Source: Ferrovibrio sp041906005 (GTDB lineage: Bacteria > Pseudomonadota > Alphaproteobacteria > Ferrovibrionales > Ferrovibrionaceae). From it: 64,000 nucleotides of DNA. Shown piece after piece: positions 49,599-58,203 of the stretch. Both the position numbers and the translations under genes were made by a program. The notes below the pieces were generated by a model. That model was not told the origin of the DNA and did no database searches. It saw only the letters and a list, made by a program, of their open reading frames with translations. Location of the stretch: the NCBI RefSeq assembly GCF_041906005.1, contig NZ_JAYRJY010000001.1, positions 1,798,001-1,862,000 of the forward strand. The letters run 5' to 3'. The stretch's first letter is position 1; each line of letters starts with the position of its first letter.

Positions 49599-50597
49599 TC
49601 AGTCCTCGATTTTGAACGGTCGCGCCAACAGGGCGGTCAACATGGCCTCTATGCCGGCACCTCTATGCAGCACGGCATCCACCGCCTGGCAGATCGGCAT
49701 CTCGATGTGATGGGCGCGCGCCAGCGTGTCGATGGCCTGCGCGGTATGCACGCCTTCGGCCACGGTGCGCCGGCCGGCCATCACCTCGGCCAGGCTTTTG
49801 CCCTCGCCCAGGGCGATGCCCAGCGACAGGTTGCGCGATTGCGGGCCGGTGCAGGTCAGCACCAGATCGCCCAGGCCCGAGAGGCCCATCAGCGTCTCGC
49901 GTTTCGCGCCGAGGCTGAGGCCCAGCCGACTCATCTCGGCCAGGCCGCGCGTGATCAGGGCGGCGCGTGCGTTGTCGCCCAGTTTGCGCCCCATCACGAT
50001 GCCGCAGGCGATCGCCAGCACGTTCTTCACCGCGCCGCCGATCTGCGCGCCGGTCACATCATCGGAGAGATACGGCCGGAAGGTCGGCCGGCCCAGACGC
50101 TGCACCAGCGCCGCGCCCAAAGTTGCATCTGCGCAGGCGAGCGTCGCTGCCGCCGGCAGGCCGCGCGCGACTTCCGAGGCAAAGGTCGGCCCGGTCAGGA
50201 TCGCCACCGGCCGCGCCGGCAGCACATCATGCAGCACTTCGCCGGGCAGCTTGCCGCTGCCGATCTCCACACCCTTGGCGGCGATCACCAGGGGCGCATG
50301 GCCGGGCAGGGTTTTCCAGATTTCCTGCGCGAAGGTCCGCAGGGTCTGCGCCGGCACGGCCAGCACCAGCGCGTCGCAGTCTTTCAGCGCGGCCAGATCG
50401 CTGGTGGCCTTCAGATTGGCAGGCAGTTCCACATCGGGCAGATACAGCGTATTGCGGTGCTGCGCGTTGATGTCGTCGACGACCTCGGCATTGCGTGCCC
50501 ACAGCAATGTGTCGCCCTGCCCAGGATCATTACTGGCCGAGAGCGCCGCGAGTGCGGTGCCCCAGGCGCCGCCGCCGATGACGCCGATCCTTTTCAT
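49599..50597 (-). CDS. gpsA: Glycerol-3-phosphate dehydrogenase [NAD(P)+]
   Basis: GpsA (332 aa) reduces dihydroxyacetone phosphate to sn-glycerol-3-phosphate for phospholipid synthesis. The Rossmann loop is IGVIGGGAWGTALAAL (residues 4-19); the catalytic Lys is in IGGAVKNVLAIACG, and GLGDLVLTCTG is conserved. ATG 50597 (MKRIGVIGG) is the start. It lies 10 nt after tsaD. Confidence 0.97.
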   Translation of the reverse strand: MKRIGVIGGGAWGTALAALSASNDPGQGDTLLWARNAEVVDDINAQHRNTLYLPDVELPANLKATSDLAALKDCDALVLAVPAQTLRTFAQEIWKTLPGHAPLVIAAKGVEIGSGKLPGEVLHDVLPARPVAILTGPTFASEVARGLPAAATLACADATLGAALVQRLGRPTFRPYLSDDVTGAQIGGAVKNVLAIACGIVMGRKLGDNARAALITRGLAEMSRLGLSLGAKRETLMGLSGLGDLVLTCTGPQSRNLSLGIALGEGKSLAEVMAGRRTVAEGVHTAQAIDTLARAHHIEMPICQAVDAVLHRGAGIEAMLTALLARPFKIED

Positions 50598-50607
50598 GCC
50601 CGCCACC

Positions 50608-51678
50608 TCATGCCTTGGCGCCGGCGAAGGGTTTCGCTGCTGCTTGTGCATCCAGCGGCCAGCGTGCGCGCGCCGGCGCTTCCAGCGTATCGATCATGTT
50701 TAAACGAAACCGCTCCAGCCCGGCCCAGGCGATCATCGCCCCATTGTCGGTGCAGAGTTTCAGCGGCGGCGCCGTGAAGCTCATGCCGTATTCCTCGGCC
50801 AGCGCCACCAGCCCCTCGCGCAGTTTCGCATTCGCCGCCACGCCGCCGGCCACCACAAAATGTTTCCCGCGTGCAGCATGAGATTCATCGAACATGGCGA
50901 TGGCATGCCGTGCCCGGTCGAGGATCACGGCCATCACCGTGGCCTGGAAACTGGCGGCCAGGTCGGCCTTGTCCTGCTCCGATGGCTGCGGACCACAGCT
51001 TTCCAGCGCCAGCCGTACGGCCGTCTTCAGGCCGGAGAAGCTGAAATCGCAGCCCGGCTTGCGCCATAACGGCCGGGGCAATTCGAAGCGCGTGGCATCG
51101 CCCTGGCGCGCCAGCCGCTCGATGGCCGGCCCGCCGGGATAGCCCAGGCCCAGCAGCTTGGCGGTCTTGTCGAAGGCTTCGCCGGCCGCGTCGTCGATGG
51201 TTGTACCCAGCCGGCGATATTGCCCCACATCCTCGACGGACAGGAACTGGCAATGCCCGCCCGAGACCAGCAGCAGCAGATAGGGGAATGGCACGTCATC
51301 GCTTAAGCGCACCGACAGTGCATGGCCTTCCAGATGGTTCACGGCGATCAGCGGCTTGTTGGCGGCCCAGGCCAGCGTCTTGGCCGTCATCAGGCCGACC
51401 ATCACGCCGCCGATCAGGCCCGGCCCGGCGGTGGCGGCGATGGCGTCCAGGTCGGCCAGGCCGATGCCGGCCGCATGCAGGCTTTCGGCCACCAGGCCGT
51501 CCAGATGCTCGATATGGGCGCGGGAGGCGATTTCCGGCACCACGCCGCCATAGGGCGCGTGTTCCCTCAGTTGCGAGAACAGGCTATGACTGACAATGCG
51601 CCGCGCCGGATCGCCCGTATCCTGCACCACGGCACAGGCGGTCTCGTCGCAACTGGTTTCGATGCCCAGAACAAGCAT
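50608..51678 (-). CDS. tsaD: tRNA N6-adenosine threonylcarbamoyltransferase
   Basis: TsaD (356 aa) transfers the threonylcarbamoyl group to A37 of ANN-reading tRNAs, which include the tRNA-Thr encoded in this window. It is an ASKHA-fold protein: LGIETSCDETACAVV at the start, the metal motif in AVNHLEGHALSVR (HxxxH), VSGGHCQFL, and GGVAANAKLRE near the C-terminus. ATG 51678 starts the conserved part; the long upstream frame runs antisense into hemC and is rejected. It is divergent from hemC, as is common. Confidence 0.97.
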   Translation of the reverse strand: MLVLGIETSCDETACAVVQDTGDPARRIVSHSLFSQLREHAPYGGVVPEIASRAHIEHLDGLVAESLHAAGIGLADLDAIAATAGPGLIGGVMVGLMTAKTLAWAANKPLIAVNHLEGHALSVRLSDDVPFPYLLLLVSGGHCQFLSVEDVGQYRRLGTTIDDAAGEAFDKTAKLLGLGYPGGPAIERLARQGDATRFELPRPLWRKPGCDFSFSGLKTAVRLALESCGPQPSEQDKADLAASFQATVMAVILDRARHAIAMFDESHAARGKHFVVAGGVAANAKLREGLVALAEEYGMSFTAPPLKLCTDNGAMIAWAGLERFRLNMIDTLEAPARARWPLDAQAAAKPFAGAKA

Positions 51679-51735
51679 CCGCCGGTGGTCCGTGTCCGTT
51701 TCAGTCGGTAGGAAATATAGAGTAGGCCTAGCATT

Positions 51736-52743
51736 ATGACACCGCCGCAGCAAGCACAGGCCAGACAAACACAGGCCAGGCAAGCAAAGGGCAAGCATGT
51801 GACTCCGGGCAAGCCCGTTCTCACCATCGGCACGCGCGGTTCGCCCCTGGCCCTGGCCCAGGCGCACGAAACCCGCGACCGCCTGCTGGCCGCCCATCCC
51901 GACCTGCGCGATGGCGACATCGTCATCCGCATCATCAAGACCACGGGCGACCAGATCCAGGACCGCGCGCTGGCCGAGGCCGGGGGCAAGGGCCTGTTCA
52001 CCAAGGAGATCGAGGACGCCCTGCTGGATGGCGGCATCGACCTGGCCGTGCATTCCATGAAGGACATGCCGACCCAGTTGCCGCCCGGGCTTGCCATGGC
52101 CGCCTATCTGCCGCGCGAGGATGTGCGCGACGTGCTGCTGGCCCTGAAACCCACCGCGCTTTCCGCCCTGCCGCAGGGCGCCATTGTCGGCACCTCGTCG
52201 CTGCGGCGCAAATCCTTCCTGCTGGCGCGCCGTCCCGATCTGCAGGTGGTCACCTTCCGCGGCAATGTGCAGACCCGCATGCGCAAGCTGGAGGACGGCA
52301 TCGTCTCGGCCACCTTCCTGGCGCTGGCCGGCCTGCACCGCCTGAAACTCGCGCCGCCGGGCATGCAGGTATTATCCACCGACGAAATGCTGCCTGCCGT
52401 GGCGCAGGGTGCCATCGGCATCGAATGCCGCGACGGCGACGCCCGCGTGCTGGATCTCCTCGCACCGCTTGACGATGCCGCCACGCGCATCCGTGTCGAA
52501 GCCGAGCGCGCGCTGCTCGCCGTGCTGGACGGCTCCTGCCGCACGCCGATTGCGGCGCTGGCTGAACTCGATGGCCCAGGAGCAAATTCTGCCATGCGCC
52601 TGCGCGGCGCCATCGCGCGGCCCGATGGCAGCGAGCTGATCGAGATCGAGCGCAATGGCACGGCGAGGGATGGCGTTGCCATGGGCCGCGATGCCGGCGC
52701 CGAACTCAAAGGCCGCATCGGCCCGGATTTCTTCAAACCCTGA
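51736..52743 (+). CDS. hemC: Porphobilinogen deaminase (hydroxymethylbilane synthase)
   Basis: HemC (335 aa) joins four porphobilinogen units to hydroxymethylbilane. TIGTRGSPLALAQAHE at about residues 30-45, DLAVHSMKDMPTQLP, SSLRRKSFLLARRPDL and the dipyrromethane-binding Cys in LDGSCRTPIAAL are intact. The first 27 residues are Gln/Ala-rich and not conserved, so a later start (GTG 51799 region) is possible. It leads hemC-hemD-mitofilin-like-hemY. Confidence 0.96.
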   Translation: MTPPQQAQARQTQARQAKGKHVTPGKPVLTIGTRGSPLALAQAHETRDRLLAAHPDLRDGDIVIRIIKTTGDQIQDRALAEAGGKGLFTKEIEDALLDGGIDLAVHSMKDMPTQLPPGLAMAAYLPREDVRDVLLALKPTALSALPQGAIVGTSSLRRKSFLLARRPDLQVVTFRGNVQTRMRKLEDGIVSATFLALAGLHRLKLAPPGMQVLSTDEMLPAVAQGAIGIECRDGDARVLDLLAPLDDAATRIRVEAERALLAVLDGSCRTPIAALAELDGPGANSAMRLRGAIARPDGSELIEIERNGTARDGVAMGRDAGAELKGRIGPDFFKP

Positions 52744-52744
52744 C

Positions 52745-53449
52745 ATGCGCGCGCTGATCACGCGGCCCGAACAGGAAGCGGAAAATCTGCACCGCAAATT
52801 GCAAGCGCGCGGCATCCAGGCCGATTGCGCACCGCTATTGGCGATCGATATTTATCGCGACGTAGCGCTGCCGCTGCAGGATGTGACGGCAGTGCTGTTC
52901 ACCTCGATCAACGGCGCGCGCGCTTTTTGCGCCAATTCGCCACGCCGGGACCTTGCCGTCTATGCCGTGGGCGAAGCCACGGCGACAGCGGCCCGTGCCG
53001 AGGGATTCAGTGTTGTCGAGGCGGCCGGCGGCGATGTCGAGAAACTCGCGGCACTGGTGCGCCAGCGGCATCGCCCGGCAGATGGCGCGCTGCTGCATGC
53101 GGCCGGCGCCACGCTGGCGGGCGACCTGCAGGCCATGTTGCAGGCCGATGGCTACGATGTTCGTCGCGTCACGCTGTATGCAGCCAAACCTGCCGTGGCC
53201 CTGCCCGCAGCAGTGGCAACGGATTTCGCGGCCGGACGGTATGGCGCAGCGCTGTTTTTCTCTCCCCGCACGGCGGCGGTATTTGTTACGCTGGCCCAGC
53301 AGGCCGGTATCGGCGGCGGGGCTGCCGCCTGTACGGCACTGGCCCTGAGTGCGAATGTGGCCGCCATGCTGGCGCCGCTGGGCTGGGCGGAAATCCGCAT
53401 CGCGGCCACGCCGCGCGAGGATGATATGCTCGCCCTGCTGGATGAATGA
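52745..53449 (+). CDS. hemD: Uroporphyrinogen-III synthase
   Basis: HemD (234 aa) closes and inverts ring D of hydroxymethylbilane. The family is weakly conserved; visible marks are ALITRPEQEAENLHRKL at the start, VLFTSINGARAF, AVGEATATAA and LFFSPRTAAVFV. ATG 52745 lies 1 nt after the hemC stop. The next gene begins at or overlaps its stop. Confidence 0.93.
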   Translation: MRALITRPEQEAENLHRKLQARGIQADCAPLLAIDIYRDVALPLQDVTAVLFTSINGARAFCANSPRRDLAVYAVGEATATAARAEGFSVVEAAGGDVEKLAALVRQRHRPADGALLHAAGATLAGDLQAMLQADGYDVRRVTLYAAKPAVALPAAVATDFAAGRYGAALFFSPRTAAVFVTLAQQAGIGGGAAACTALALSANVAAMLAPLGWAEIRIAATPREDDMLALLDE

Positions 53450-54533
53450 CAACGAACCGGTCGGATGGATCATGAGCGACAAGCCGGACAAGGACAGGAT
53501 CATCGATGCCGAGGTCGAGCCGCTCGGCGGCAAGCGTGGCCGTTCTGCCAAGTCCGCTTTGCTGCTGGTCGCGGCGGTAATCGTCAGCATAGGCGTTGCC
53601 GTCGGCTGGCATTTCTGGAGTAGCGGCAAGCTCGATACGATGGTCGCCGGCAAGACTGCAACGCAGGCCACCATTGCCGTGCCCCAATCGGCACCGGCAT
53701 CGGCACCTGCGGCTGCGTCGGCTTCCATGCCCGACGCCGCTTTGCTTGCCCGGCAGGATGAACAGGAAAAGCGCCTGGCCGCGCTTACTGCCAGCCTAGA
53801 ACGGCTGCAACAATTGCCGGCCGCCAATGCCGGCACCGATCCCGCGCTGTTGCAGAAATTGGCCGAGCTGGAACAGCAGATGGCAAGTCTGCGTCAGGCG
53901 CAGGAATCGAATGCCGCGCAGCGCAACGCATTGCAGACCCAGCTCGCCGACCTGCAGGCGCGCTTCACGGCGCTCAGCGAGGCGCGGCTCAATGCATTGC
54001 GCGAACCGTTGCTGCAGCTCATCGCCTTTTCCGAAGCGCGCGAGCAGGCACGGCGCGGCAGCACCTTTGCCCGCGAAGCTACGTTGCTGGGCACTTACGC
54101 CGAGGCCCAGGGCGGGGCGCTGAAAGCGGCCTTCGCCGGCTTGCAACCTTTTGCCGAACGCCGCATTCCGCCGGTCGCGGTTCTGGCTGCCCGCTTTCCC
54201 AGCCTGGCCGAGCAGCAGCGTGTCATGCCGGGCAGCGAAACCGCCGCGGCAGCCGAGAAGCCATGGTGGCAGCGCGCCGTCGATCGCCTCACCGGCCTGG
54301 TCAGCATCCGTCGCGTTGGCAGCATCGACAGCGCGTCTGTTGAAGGCAGGCTGGAAGCCGCCGAGGCCGCCCTGCGCGACGGCGATCTGGCCGCCGCGGT
54401 GGTGGCGTTGGATGGCATGACCCTGATTCCGGCCTTGCAGGATTGGCGCGATCAGGCGCAGGCGCGGCTCGATCTCGATGCCGCGCTGGATGCCCATGGT
54501 GTGGCCCTGCGTTCGCATCTGGCGATCCACTGA
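53442..54533 (+). CDS. Mitofilin/Mic60-like membrane protein of the hem operon (COG4223)
   Basis: A 363-aa inner-membrane protein. It has a short cytoplasmic N-terminus, one transmembrane helix (SALLLVAAVIVSIGVAVGWHFW, described; about residues 39-60), an Ala/Pro linker, a coiled coil (about 110-205, LLQKLAELEQQMASLRQAQE) and a C-terminal helical domain with the mitofilin-type RVGSIDSASVEGRLEAAEAAL. Alphaproteobacterial proteins of this type in the hemC-hemD-hemY order were proposed as the bacterial Mic60, shaping inner-membrane folds. ATG 53442 overlaps the hemD stop; ATG 53472 (MSDKPDKD), with GGA 6 bp upstream, is an equal candidate. Confidence 0.83.
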   Translation: MNDNEPVGWIMSDKPDKDRIIDAEVEPLGGKRGRSAKSALLLVAAVIVSIGVAVGWHFWSSGKLDTMVAGKTATQATIAVPQSAPASAPAAASASMPDAALLARQDEQEKRLAALTASLERLQQLPAANAGTDPALLQKLAELEQQMASLRQAQESNAAQRNALQTQLADLQARFTALSEARLNALREPLLQLIAFSEAREQARRGSTFAREATLLGTYAEAQGGALKAAFAGLQPFAERRIPPVAVLAARFPSLAEQQRVMPGSETAAAAEKPWWQRAVDRLTGLVSIRRVGSIDSASVEGRLEAAEAALRDGDLAAAVVALDGMTLIPALQDWRDQAQARLDLDAALDAHGVALRSHLAIH

Positions 54534-54535
54534 TC

Positions 54536-55855
54536 ATGCTGCGTCTGGTCAGGACAGCGATTGGCCTTGTTCTGCTGATGGTGGTGGCCGGTTTGGCCGC
54601 CTGGATCGCCGACCAGCCCGGCCGCATCCGCATCAGCTGGTTCGATCATATCATCGAAGCGCCGGCACCGCTGCTGGCGCTGGGTGTCGTGCTGCTGGTG
54701 GTGGCCGCTTTCATCCTGACATGGATCGTCGCCTGGGCTGTTGCCCTGCCGCAGCGTCGCCGGCTGAAACGCCAGGCCAAGGGCTATGCCAATTTTGCCG
54801 CCGGCATGGTGGCAGTGGCCGCCGGAGAGGCGGATCGCGCCGCCAAACTGGCTGCCAAAGCGCAGAAGCAACTCGATGATCCCGCGCTGGCACGCCTGCT
54901 GGCGGCCCATGCGGCGCAACTTGCCGGCAGAAACGAAGACGCTCAGCGCGCCTTCACCGCGCTGAGCCAGGATCCGGGCACGGCCTTTCTCGGTACGCGC
55001 GGCCTGCTGGCCGATGCACGCGGTCGCGGCGACCGCGTGGCGGCTTTGCAGCTGGCCGCCCGCGCCTCCGCATTGCGTCCAGCCTCGCCCTTCGCCGCCG
55101 AAGCCGAGTTGCGGTTGCTGGTCGAATCCGGTGACTGGGCCGGAGCGCGCAAGCGACTGGAGCAGGCGCGGCGGAAAAAAGCCGTCAGCCGCGAAGCGGC
55201 CTCGGCGCTGGATGCCCGCCTCGATCTGGCCGAAGCGCAGGCAGCACTGCACTCGGGCGATCTGCGCATGGCGCGCCAGCATGCCGAAAAGGCGGCACGA
55301 TTGCTGCCCGAGCACCCGGTGCCACCCTTGCTGCTGGCGCGTGCAGCCGACCATCACGCTGCCCGGGAAGCGGCCGCCAAGCTGTTGCGCGTTGCCTTTG
55401 CGCGCCGGCCATCCGAAGCATTGGCGAATGCCTGGCTAGCCTTGCAGCAGGATGTGACGTCTGCGGATTTGCTGGCGCGGGCTGAGGCTTTTGTGGCCGA
55501 ACGCCGGCCAGAGGTTGAAAGCCGCCTGTTGCTGGCGGCTGCCGCATTGCAGGCCCATGATTTCGCCGCCGCCCGTGAAGCCCTGGATCAACTGGCCGGG
55601 CGCGGCGGCAGTTGGGCGGCGCGATTGCAGGCGCGGCTGGCGCAAGAGGGGGATGGTGATGACGTCGTGGCGGATCGTTGGCGGGCCAGCATCCGCAGCG
55701 ACCTGTGGCAGTGCGGCCATTGCGGCACGGGCCATGCCGAGTGGCATTTGCTCTGCCCCGATTGCGGCAGTTTCGACAGCCTAGATCCCACCCGGCTGGG
55801 CGAGGCCGCGCCGCTGGCGGCGCCACCGCGGCCGTTACTGCTGGAAAAGCATTGA
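54536..55855 (+). CDS. HemY-like TPR membrane protein with C-terminal zinc ribbon
   Basis: A 439-aa protein. Two membrane helices lie at about residues 1-20 (RTAIGLVLLMVVAGLAAWIA) and 42-64, followed by the HemY N-terminal domain and TPR-like helices. The C-terminus carries CGHCGTGHAEWHLLCPDCGS (about residues 402-421), two CxxC knuckles of a rubredoxin/zinc-ribbon type as in LapB. HemY (E. coli sense) is tied to late heme steps but has no assigned reaction. ATG 54536 lies 2 nt after the mitofilin-like gene. Confidence 0.87.
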   Translation: MLRLVRTAIGLVLLMVVAGLAAWIADQPGRIRISWFDHIIEAPAPLLALGVVLLVVAAFILTWIVAWAVALPQRRRLKRQAKGYANFAAGMVAVAAGEADRAAKLAAKAQKQLDDPALARLLAAHAAQLAGRNEDAQRAFTALSQDPGTAFLGTRGLLADARGRGDRVAALQLAARASALRPASPFAAEAELRLLVESGDWAGARKRLEQARRKKAVSREAASALDARLDLAEAQAALHSGDLRMARQHAEKAARLLPEHPVPPLLLARAADHHAAREAAAKLLRVAFARRPSEALANAWLALQQDVTSADLLARAEAFVAERRPEVESRLLLAAAALQAHDFAAAREALDQLAGRGGSWAARLQARLAQEGDGDDVVADRWRASIRSDLWQCGHCGTGHAEWHLLCPDCGSFDSLDPTRLGEAAPLAAPPRPLLLEKH

Positions 55856-55858
55856 GGA

Positions 55859-56494
55859 TCAGCGAACCGCGTCCTGGTCGCCTTTGGGCAGCAGGTCGTA
55901 GGGCGGTTTGAATCCGGGCAGGGCAACGATGCGGTCCCACCAGGATTTCACATTGGGATAGTCGCTCGGCTCGAATTTCGCCTCGGCCATATGCACCACG
56001 GCGGCGAAGACGGCAATATCGGCGATGGTAGGGCGTTCGCCAACCAGGAAGCGTTTACCTTCCAGCAGCGCGTTGAACTGGCCCAGCACCATCTCGGCGT
56101 ATTTGCGGATATATTCCAGCACGGCCGGATCGGGCTTGGCGAAACGCTCGAAGAACCGGGTGCGGCTGAGCGAGGATTCCAGGCGATCGGTTTCCCACAT
56201 CAGCCATTCCCGAATGCGCTGATGCTCCTCGGATGTGGCGCCGCCGAACTTGCCGGTCTGCTCTGCCAGATAGGTCAGGATGGCGGCGGACTGACACATC
56301 TTCAGGCCGTCATGCACCAGGGCCGGCACCTGGCCAAAGCGGTTGAGCGCCAGGAAATCGGGGGTCTTGTGCTGGCCTTTGGCCAAATCGACATGGCGGT
56401 AATCGAATGGCAGGCCGCACAGCGCCAGCATCAGGCCGACCTTGTAGGTCGGCGCAGACAGAAAACTGCCATACAGCGTATAGGCGACAGCCAT
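55859..56494 (-). CDS. Glutathione S-transferase family protein
   Basis: A 211-aa GST. The N-terminal thioredoxin-like domain has YTLYGSFLSAPTYKVGLML and the glutathione loop FGQVPALVHDGLKMCQSAAILTYLAEQ (residues about 50-76). The all-helical C-domain contains the folding motif RPTIADIAVFAAV. ATG 56494 is the start. It converges with hemY (3 nt apart). The substrate is unknown. Confidence 0.92.
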   Translation of the reverse strand: MAVAYTLYGSFLSAPTYKVGLMLALCGLPFDYRHVDLAKGQHKTPDFLALNRFGQVPALVHDGLKMCQSAAILTYLAEQTGKFGGATSEEHQRIREWLMWETDRLESSLSRTRFFERFAKPDPAVLEYIRKYAEMVLGQFNALLEGKRFLVGERPTIADIAVFAAVVHMAEAKFEPSDYPNVKSWWDRIVALPGFKPPYDLLPKGDQDAVR

Positions 56495-56673
56495 ATATTC
56501 CACTCTCCCTCTCGCCCCGTCCGCCCGGCACATGCCGCGCGCGGCTCTCCGGCCAACAACAAGCACTTGTATTGCCGGTATTATTTTGGCCGGTTTTGCG
56601 ACTTGCCAAGCCGGGCGCCGACCCGTATTTTCCGCGCGCAGCCCGCCCGGGTCAACCCGGGTTCGGCCGCCTG

Positions 56674-56749
56674 GCCGGCGTAGCTCAGTTGGTAGAGCAA
56701 GACTTTCGTAAAGTCGAGGTCGGGGGTTCAAGTCCCTCCGCCGGCACCA
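56674..56749 (+). tRNA. tRNA-Thr (anticodon CGT)
   Basis: A 76-nt cloverleaf with encoded CCA. The acceptor stem is GCCGGCG/CGCCGGC, the D-arm is GCTC-AGTTGGTA-GAGC, the anticodon loop TTCGTAA gives CGT at 56707-56709, and the T-arm is GGGGG-TTCAAGT-CCCTC. The anticodon stem has an A.G mismatch at its top pair (27-43) with four good pairs below. It reads ACG codons. Confidence 0.95.
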
Positions 56750-56757
56750 TTTTGCCG

Positions 56758-56794
56758 TTTCCCGCACCGGCTATTTCCCGCACCGGCTATTTCC
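56758..56794. repeat. 16-bp tandem repeat after the tRNA
   Basis: TTTCCCGCACCGGCTA occurs twice in tandem (56758-56773, 56774-56789), followed by the first five bases of a third copy. It begins just after the tRNA 3' end. Confidence 0.75.
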
Positions 56795-56820
56795 ACACCA
56801 TCGCAACATCTGGGCCGATC

Positions 56821-56836
56821 TGTGTGCTAGATCACA
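56821..56836. promoter_or_regulatory. CRP-like site upstream of the hemerythrin gene
   Basis: TGTGT-GCTAGA-TCACA matches TGTGA-N6-TCACA at 9 of 10 defined bases, flanked by C and G that extend the palindrome. It is 141 bp before the hemerythrin ATG. Confidence 0.45.
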
Positions 56837-56899
56837 GCCCGCCAGAGATCGCGCCGTCGCCTGCATCATGTCGCCTGCTATACAGCGCGGCATCCAACA

Positions 56900-56932
56900 G
56901 AACCCGGCCCTGAACCCGGCCCTGAACCCGGC
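56900..56932. repeat. 12-bp tandem repeat upstream of the hemerythrin gene
   Basis: The unit GAACCCGGCCCT is repeated about 2.75 times without mismatch, 45 bp before the hemerythrin start. It would change promoter-to-gene spacing if copy number varies. Confidence 0.75.
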
Positions 56933-56976
56933 GAAGCCATGCTTGGTCAGTCCAAGTGCGGAGCGTTAGCGAAAAG

Positions 56977-57381
56977 ATGTCTGTTTTCAAATTGCCCATG
57001 GTTGCTGAATTCGGCTTCGGCAACATTGATGCCGAACACCAGGACATCGCCGATTGCATCAACGATTGCCTGGTGACCGCGGCAAAGGGCAATGATGCCT
57101 TGCCGCTGCAGCATTTGACGATGCTGCGGCAGAAAATGGCCGGACATTTCCGGAATGAGGAGGCCCTGATGGAAGACCTCGGTTTTCCGTTGCTGGCGCC
57201 GCACCGCGGCCATCACCGCAATATCCTGGACAAGCTCGATCGCCTGCAGGCGGATTGCGCCCGGAAGGGCGGGGTCAGTCTCAACGATGTGCGCGGTTTT
57301 CTCGAGGGCCTGATCGAGGACGTGCTCCACGCGGATCTGCCGTTCAAGACCTTCCTGTATGAGCGCGAAATCCTGCGCTGA
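56977..57381 (+). CDS. Bacteriohemerythrin
   Basis: A 134-aa four-helix O2-binding protein with a di-iron site. Ligand motifs are NIDAEHQDIADCIND (His and Asp region), AGHFRNEEALMEDLGF (HxxxE), HRGHHRNILDKL (His pair) and a last HADLPFKTFLYE (HxxxxD-like, here HADLPFK). ATG 56977 (MSVFKLPM) is preferred over ATG 56956. It probably senses or buffers oxygen near the membrane; the PAS-chemoreceptor pair downstream points to an oxygen-taxis role. Confidence 0.9.
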   Translation: MSVFKLPMVAEFGFGNIDAEHQDIADCINDCLVTAAKGNDALPLQHLTMLRQKMAGHFRNEEALMEDLGFPLLAPHRGHHRNILDKLDRLQADCARKGGVSLNDVRGFLEGLIEDVLHADLPFKTFLYEREILR

Positions 57382-57595
57382 ATTTCGGCTGCGCGCGTAA
57401 ATCGTATTGACTCACTAATAAATCGCGGCACTATTCTTTTTTTCGTATGCTTCCAACAGGACGATGCAATCTCTGGCTGCGGTGAATTTTTGCCCATAAT
57501 CAAAAAAACACGTCGCAAGCGGATGACCTGATGACAATCTTCTGTGATCTTCCAGCCAGCACACTTGCATAGCGTAAAAAGATCGCGAGAGATCA

Positions 57596-58156
57596 ATGCC
57601 GCGCCCGCAGCCAACCAAGACAGAACGCACTTTCGGCGATGATGAAATCATCGTCAGCAAGACAGATCCGAAAGGCCGGATTCTGTATGCCAACGAGGTG
57701 TTCTGCCGCGTCGGTCTCTATGAGGAACATGAGCTGGTGGGCCAGCCGCATTCCATCATGCGCCACCCCGATATGCCGCGCGCGGTATTCCACTTGCTGT
57801 GGCAGACGATCGCGAGCGGACGCGAGATTTTCGCCTATGTGAAAAACATGGCCAAGAACGGCGATTATTACTGGGTGTTCGCCCATGTGACGCCGAGTTA
57901 TGGCAGGGATGGCCAGATTGATGGCTACCACTCCAACCGCCGCCGGCCGCGTGCGGTGGCGATCCGGCAGATCGAACAGCTTTATGCCAAGCTGCTGGAA
58001 GAAGAAAACCGCCATGCCGACCGCAAGCAGGGCTTGGCCGCCAGCGTGAAACTGCTGGAAAATATCCTGGCCGAACGCGGCCAGAGCTATGAAGAATTCG
58101 TGTTCTCGCTCGATGAAGCCGAGCGCAACGCCCGCGCCGGCAAGCAGGCGGCCTGA
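57596..58156 (+). CDS. Aer-type PAS domain protein
   Basis: A 186-aa soluble PAS protein. The domain spans about residues 15-115: IIVSKTDPKGRILYANEVFCRVGLYEEHELVGQPHSIMRHPDMPRAVFHLLW (positions about 18-69) is very close to the FAD-binding PAS of the aerotaxis receptor Aer. FAYVKNMAKNGDYYWVFAHVTP follows. The C-terminal third is helical. There is no HAMP or signalling domain in this protein; those are encoded by the next gene, 47 nt away. ATG 57596 has GAGAG upstream. Confidence 0.9.
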   Translation: MPRPQPTKTERTFGDDEIIVSKTDPKGRILYANEVFCRVGLYEEHELVGQPHSIMRHPDMPRAVFHLLWQTIASGREIFAYVKNMAKNGDYYWVFAHVTPSYGRDGQIDGYHSNRRRPRAVAIRQIEQLYAKLLEEENRHADRKQGLAASVKLLENILAERGQSYEEFVFSLDEAERNARAGKQAA

Positions 58157-58203
58157 GAGCTGCCGCAAGCTGAGACGCGCGTAAACGATATCGGAGGGTG
58201 ATA

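Noticed and set aside
51679..52338. Upstream extension of tsaD by 220 codons
   Set aside because: The extension is antisense to hemC and unlike TsaD; the family start MLVLGIETSCDE is at 51678.
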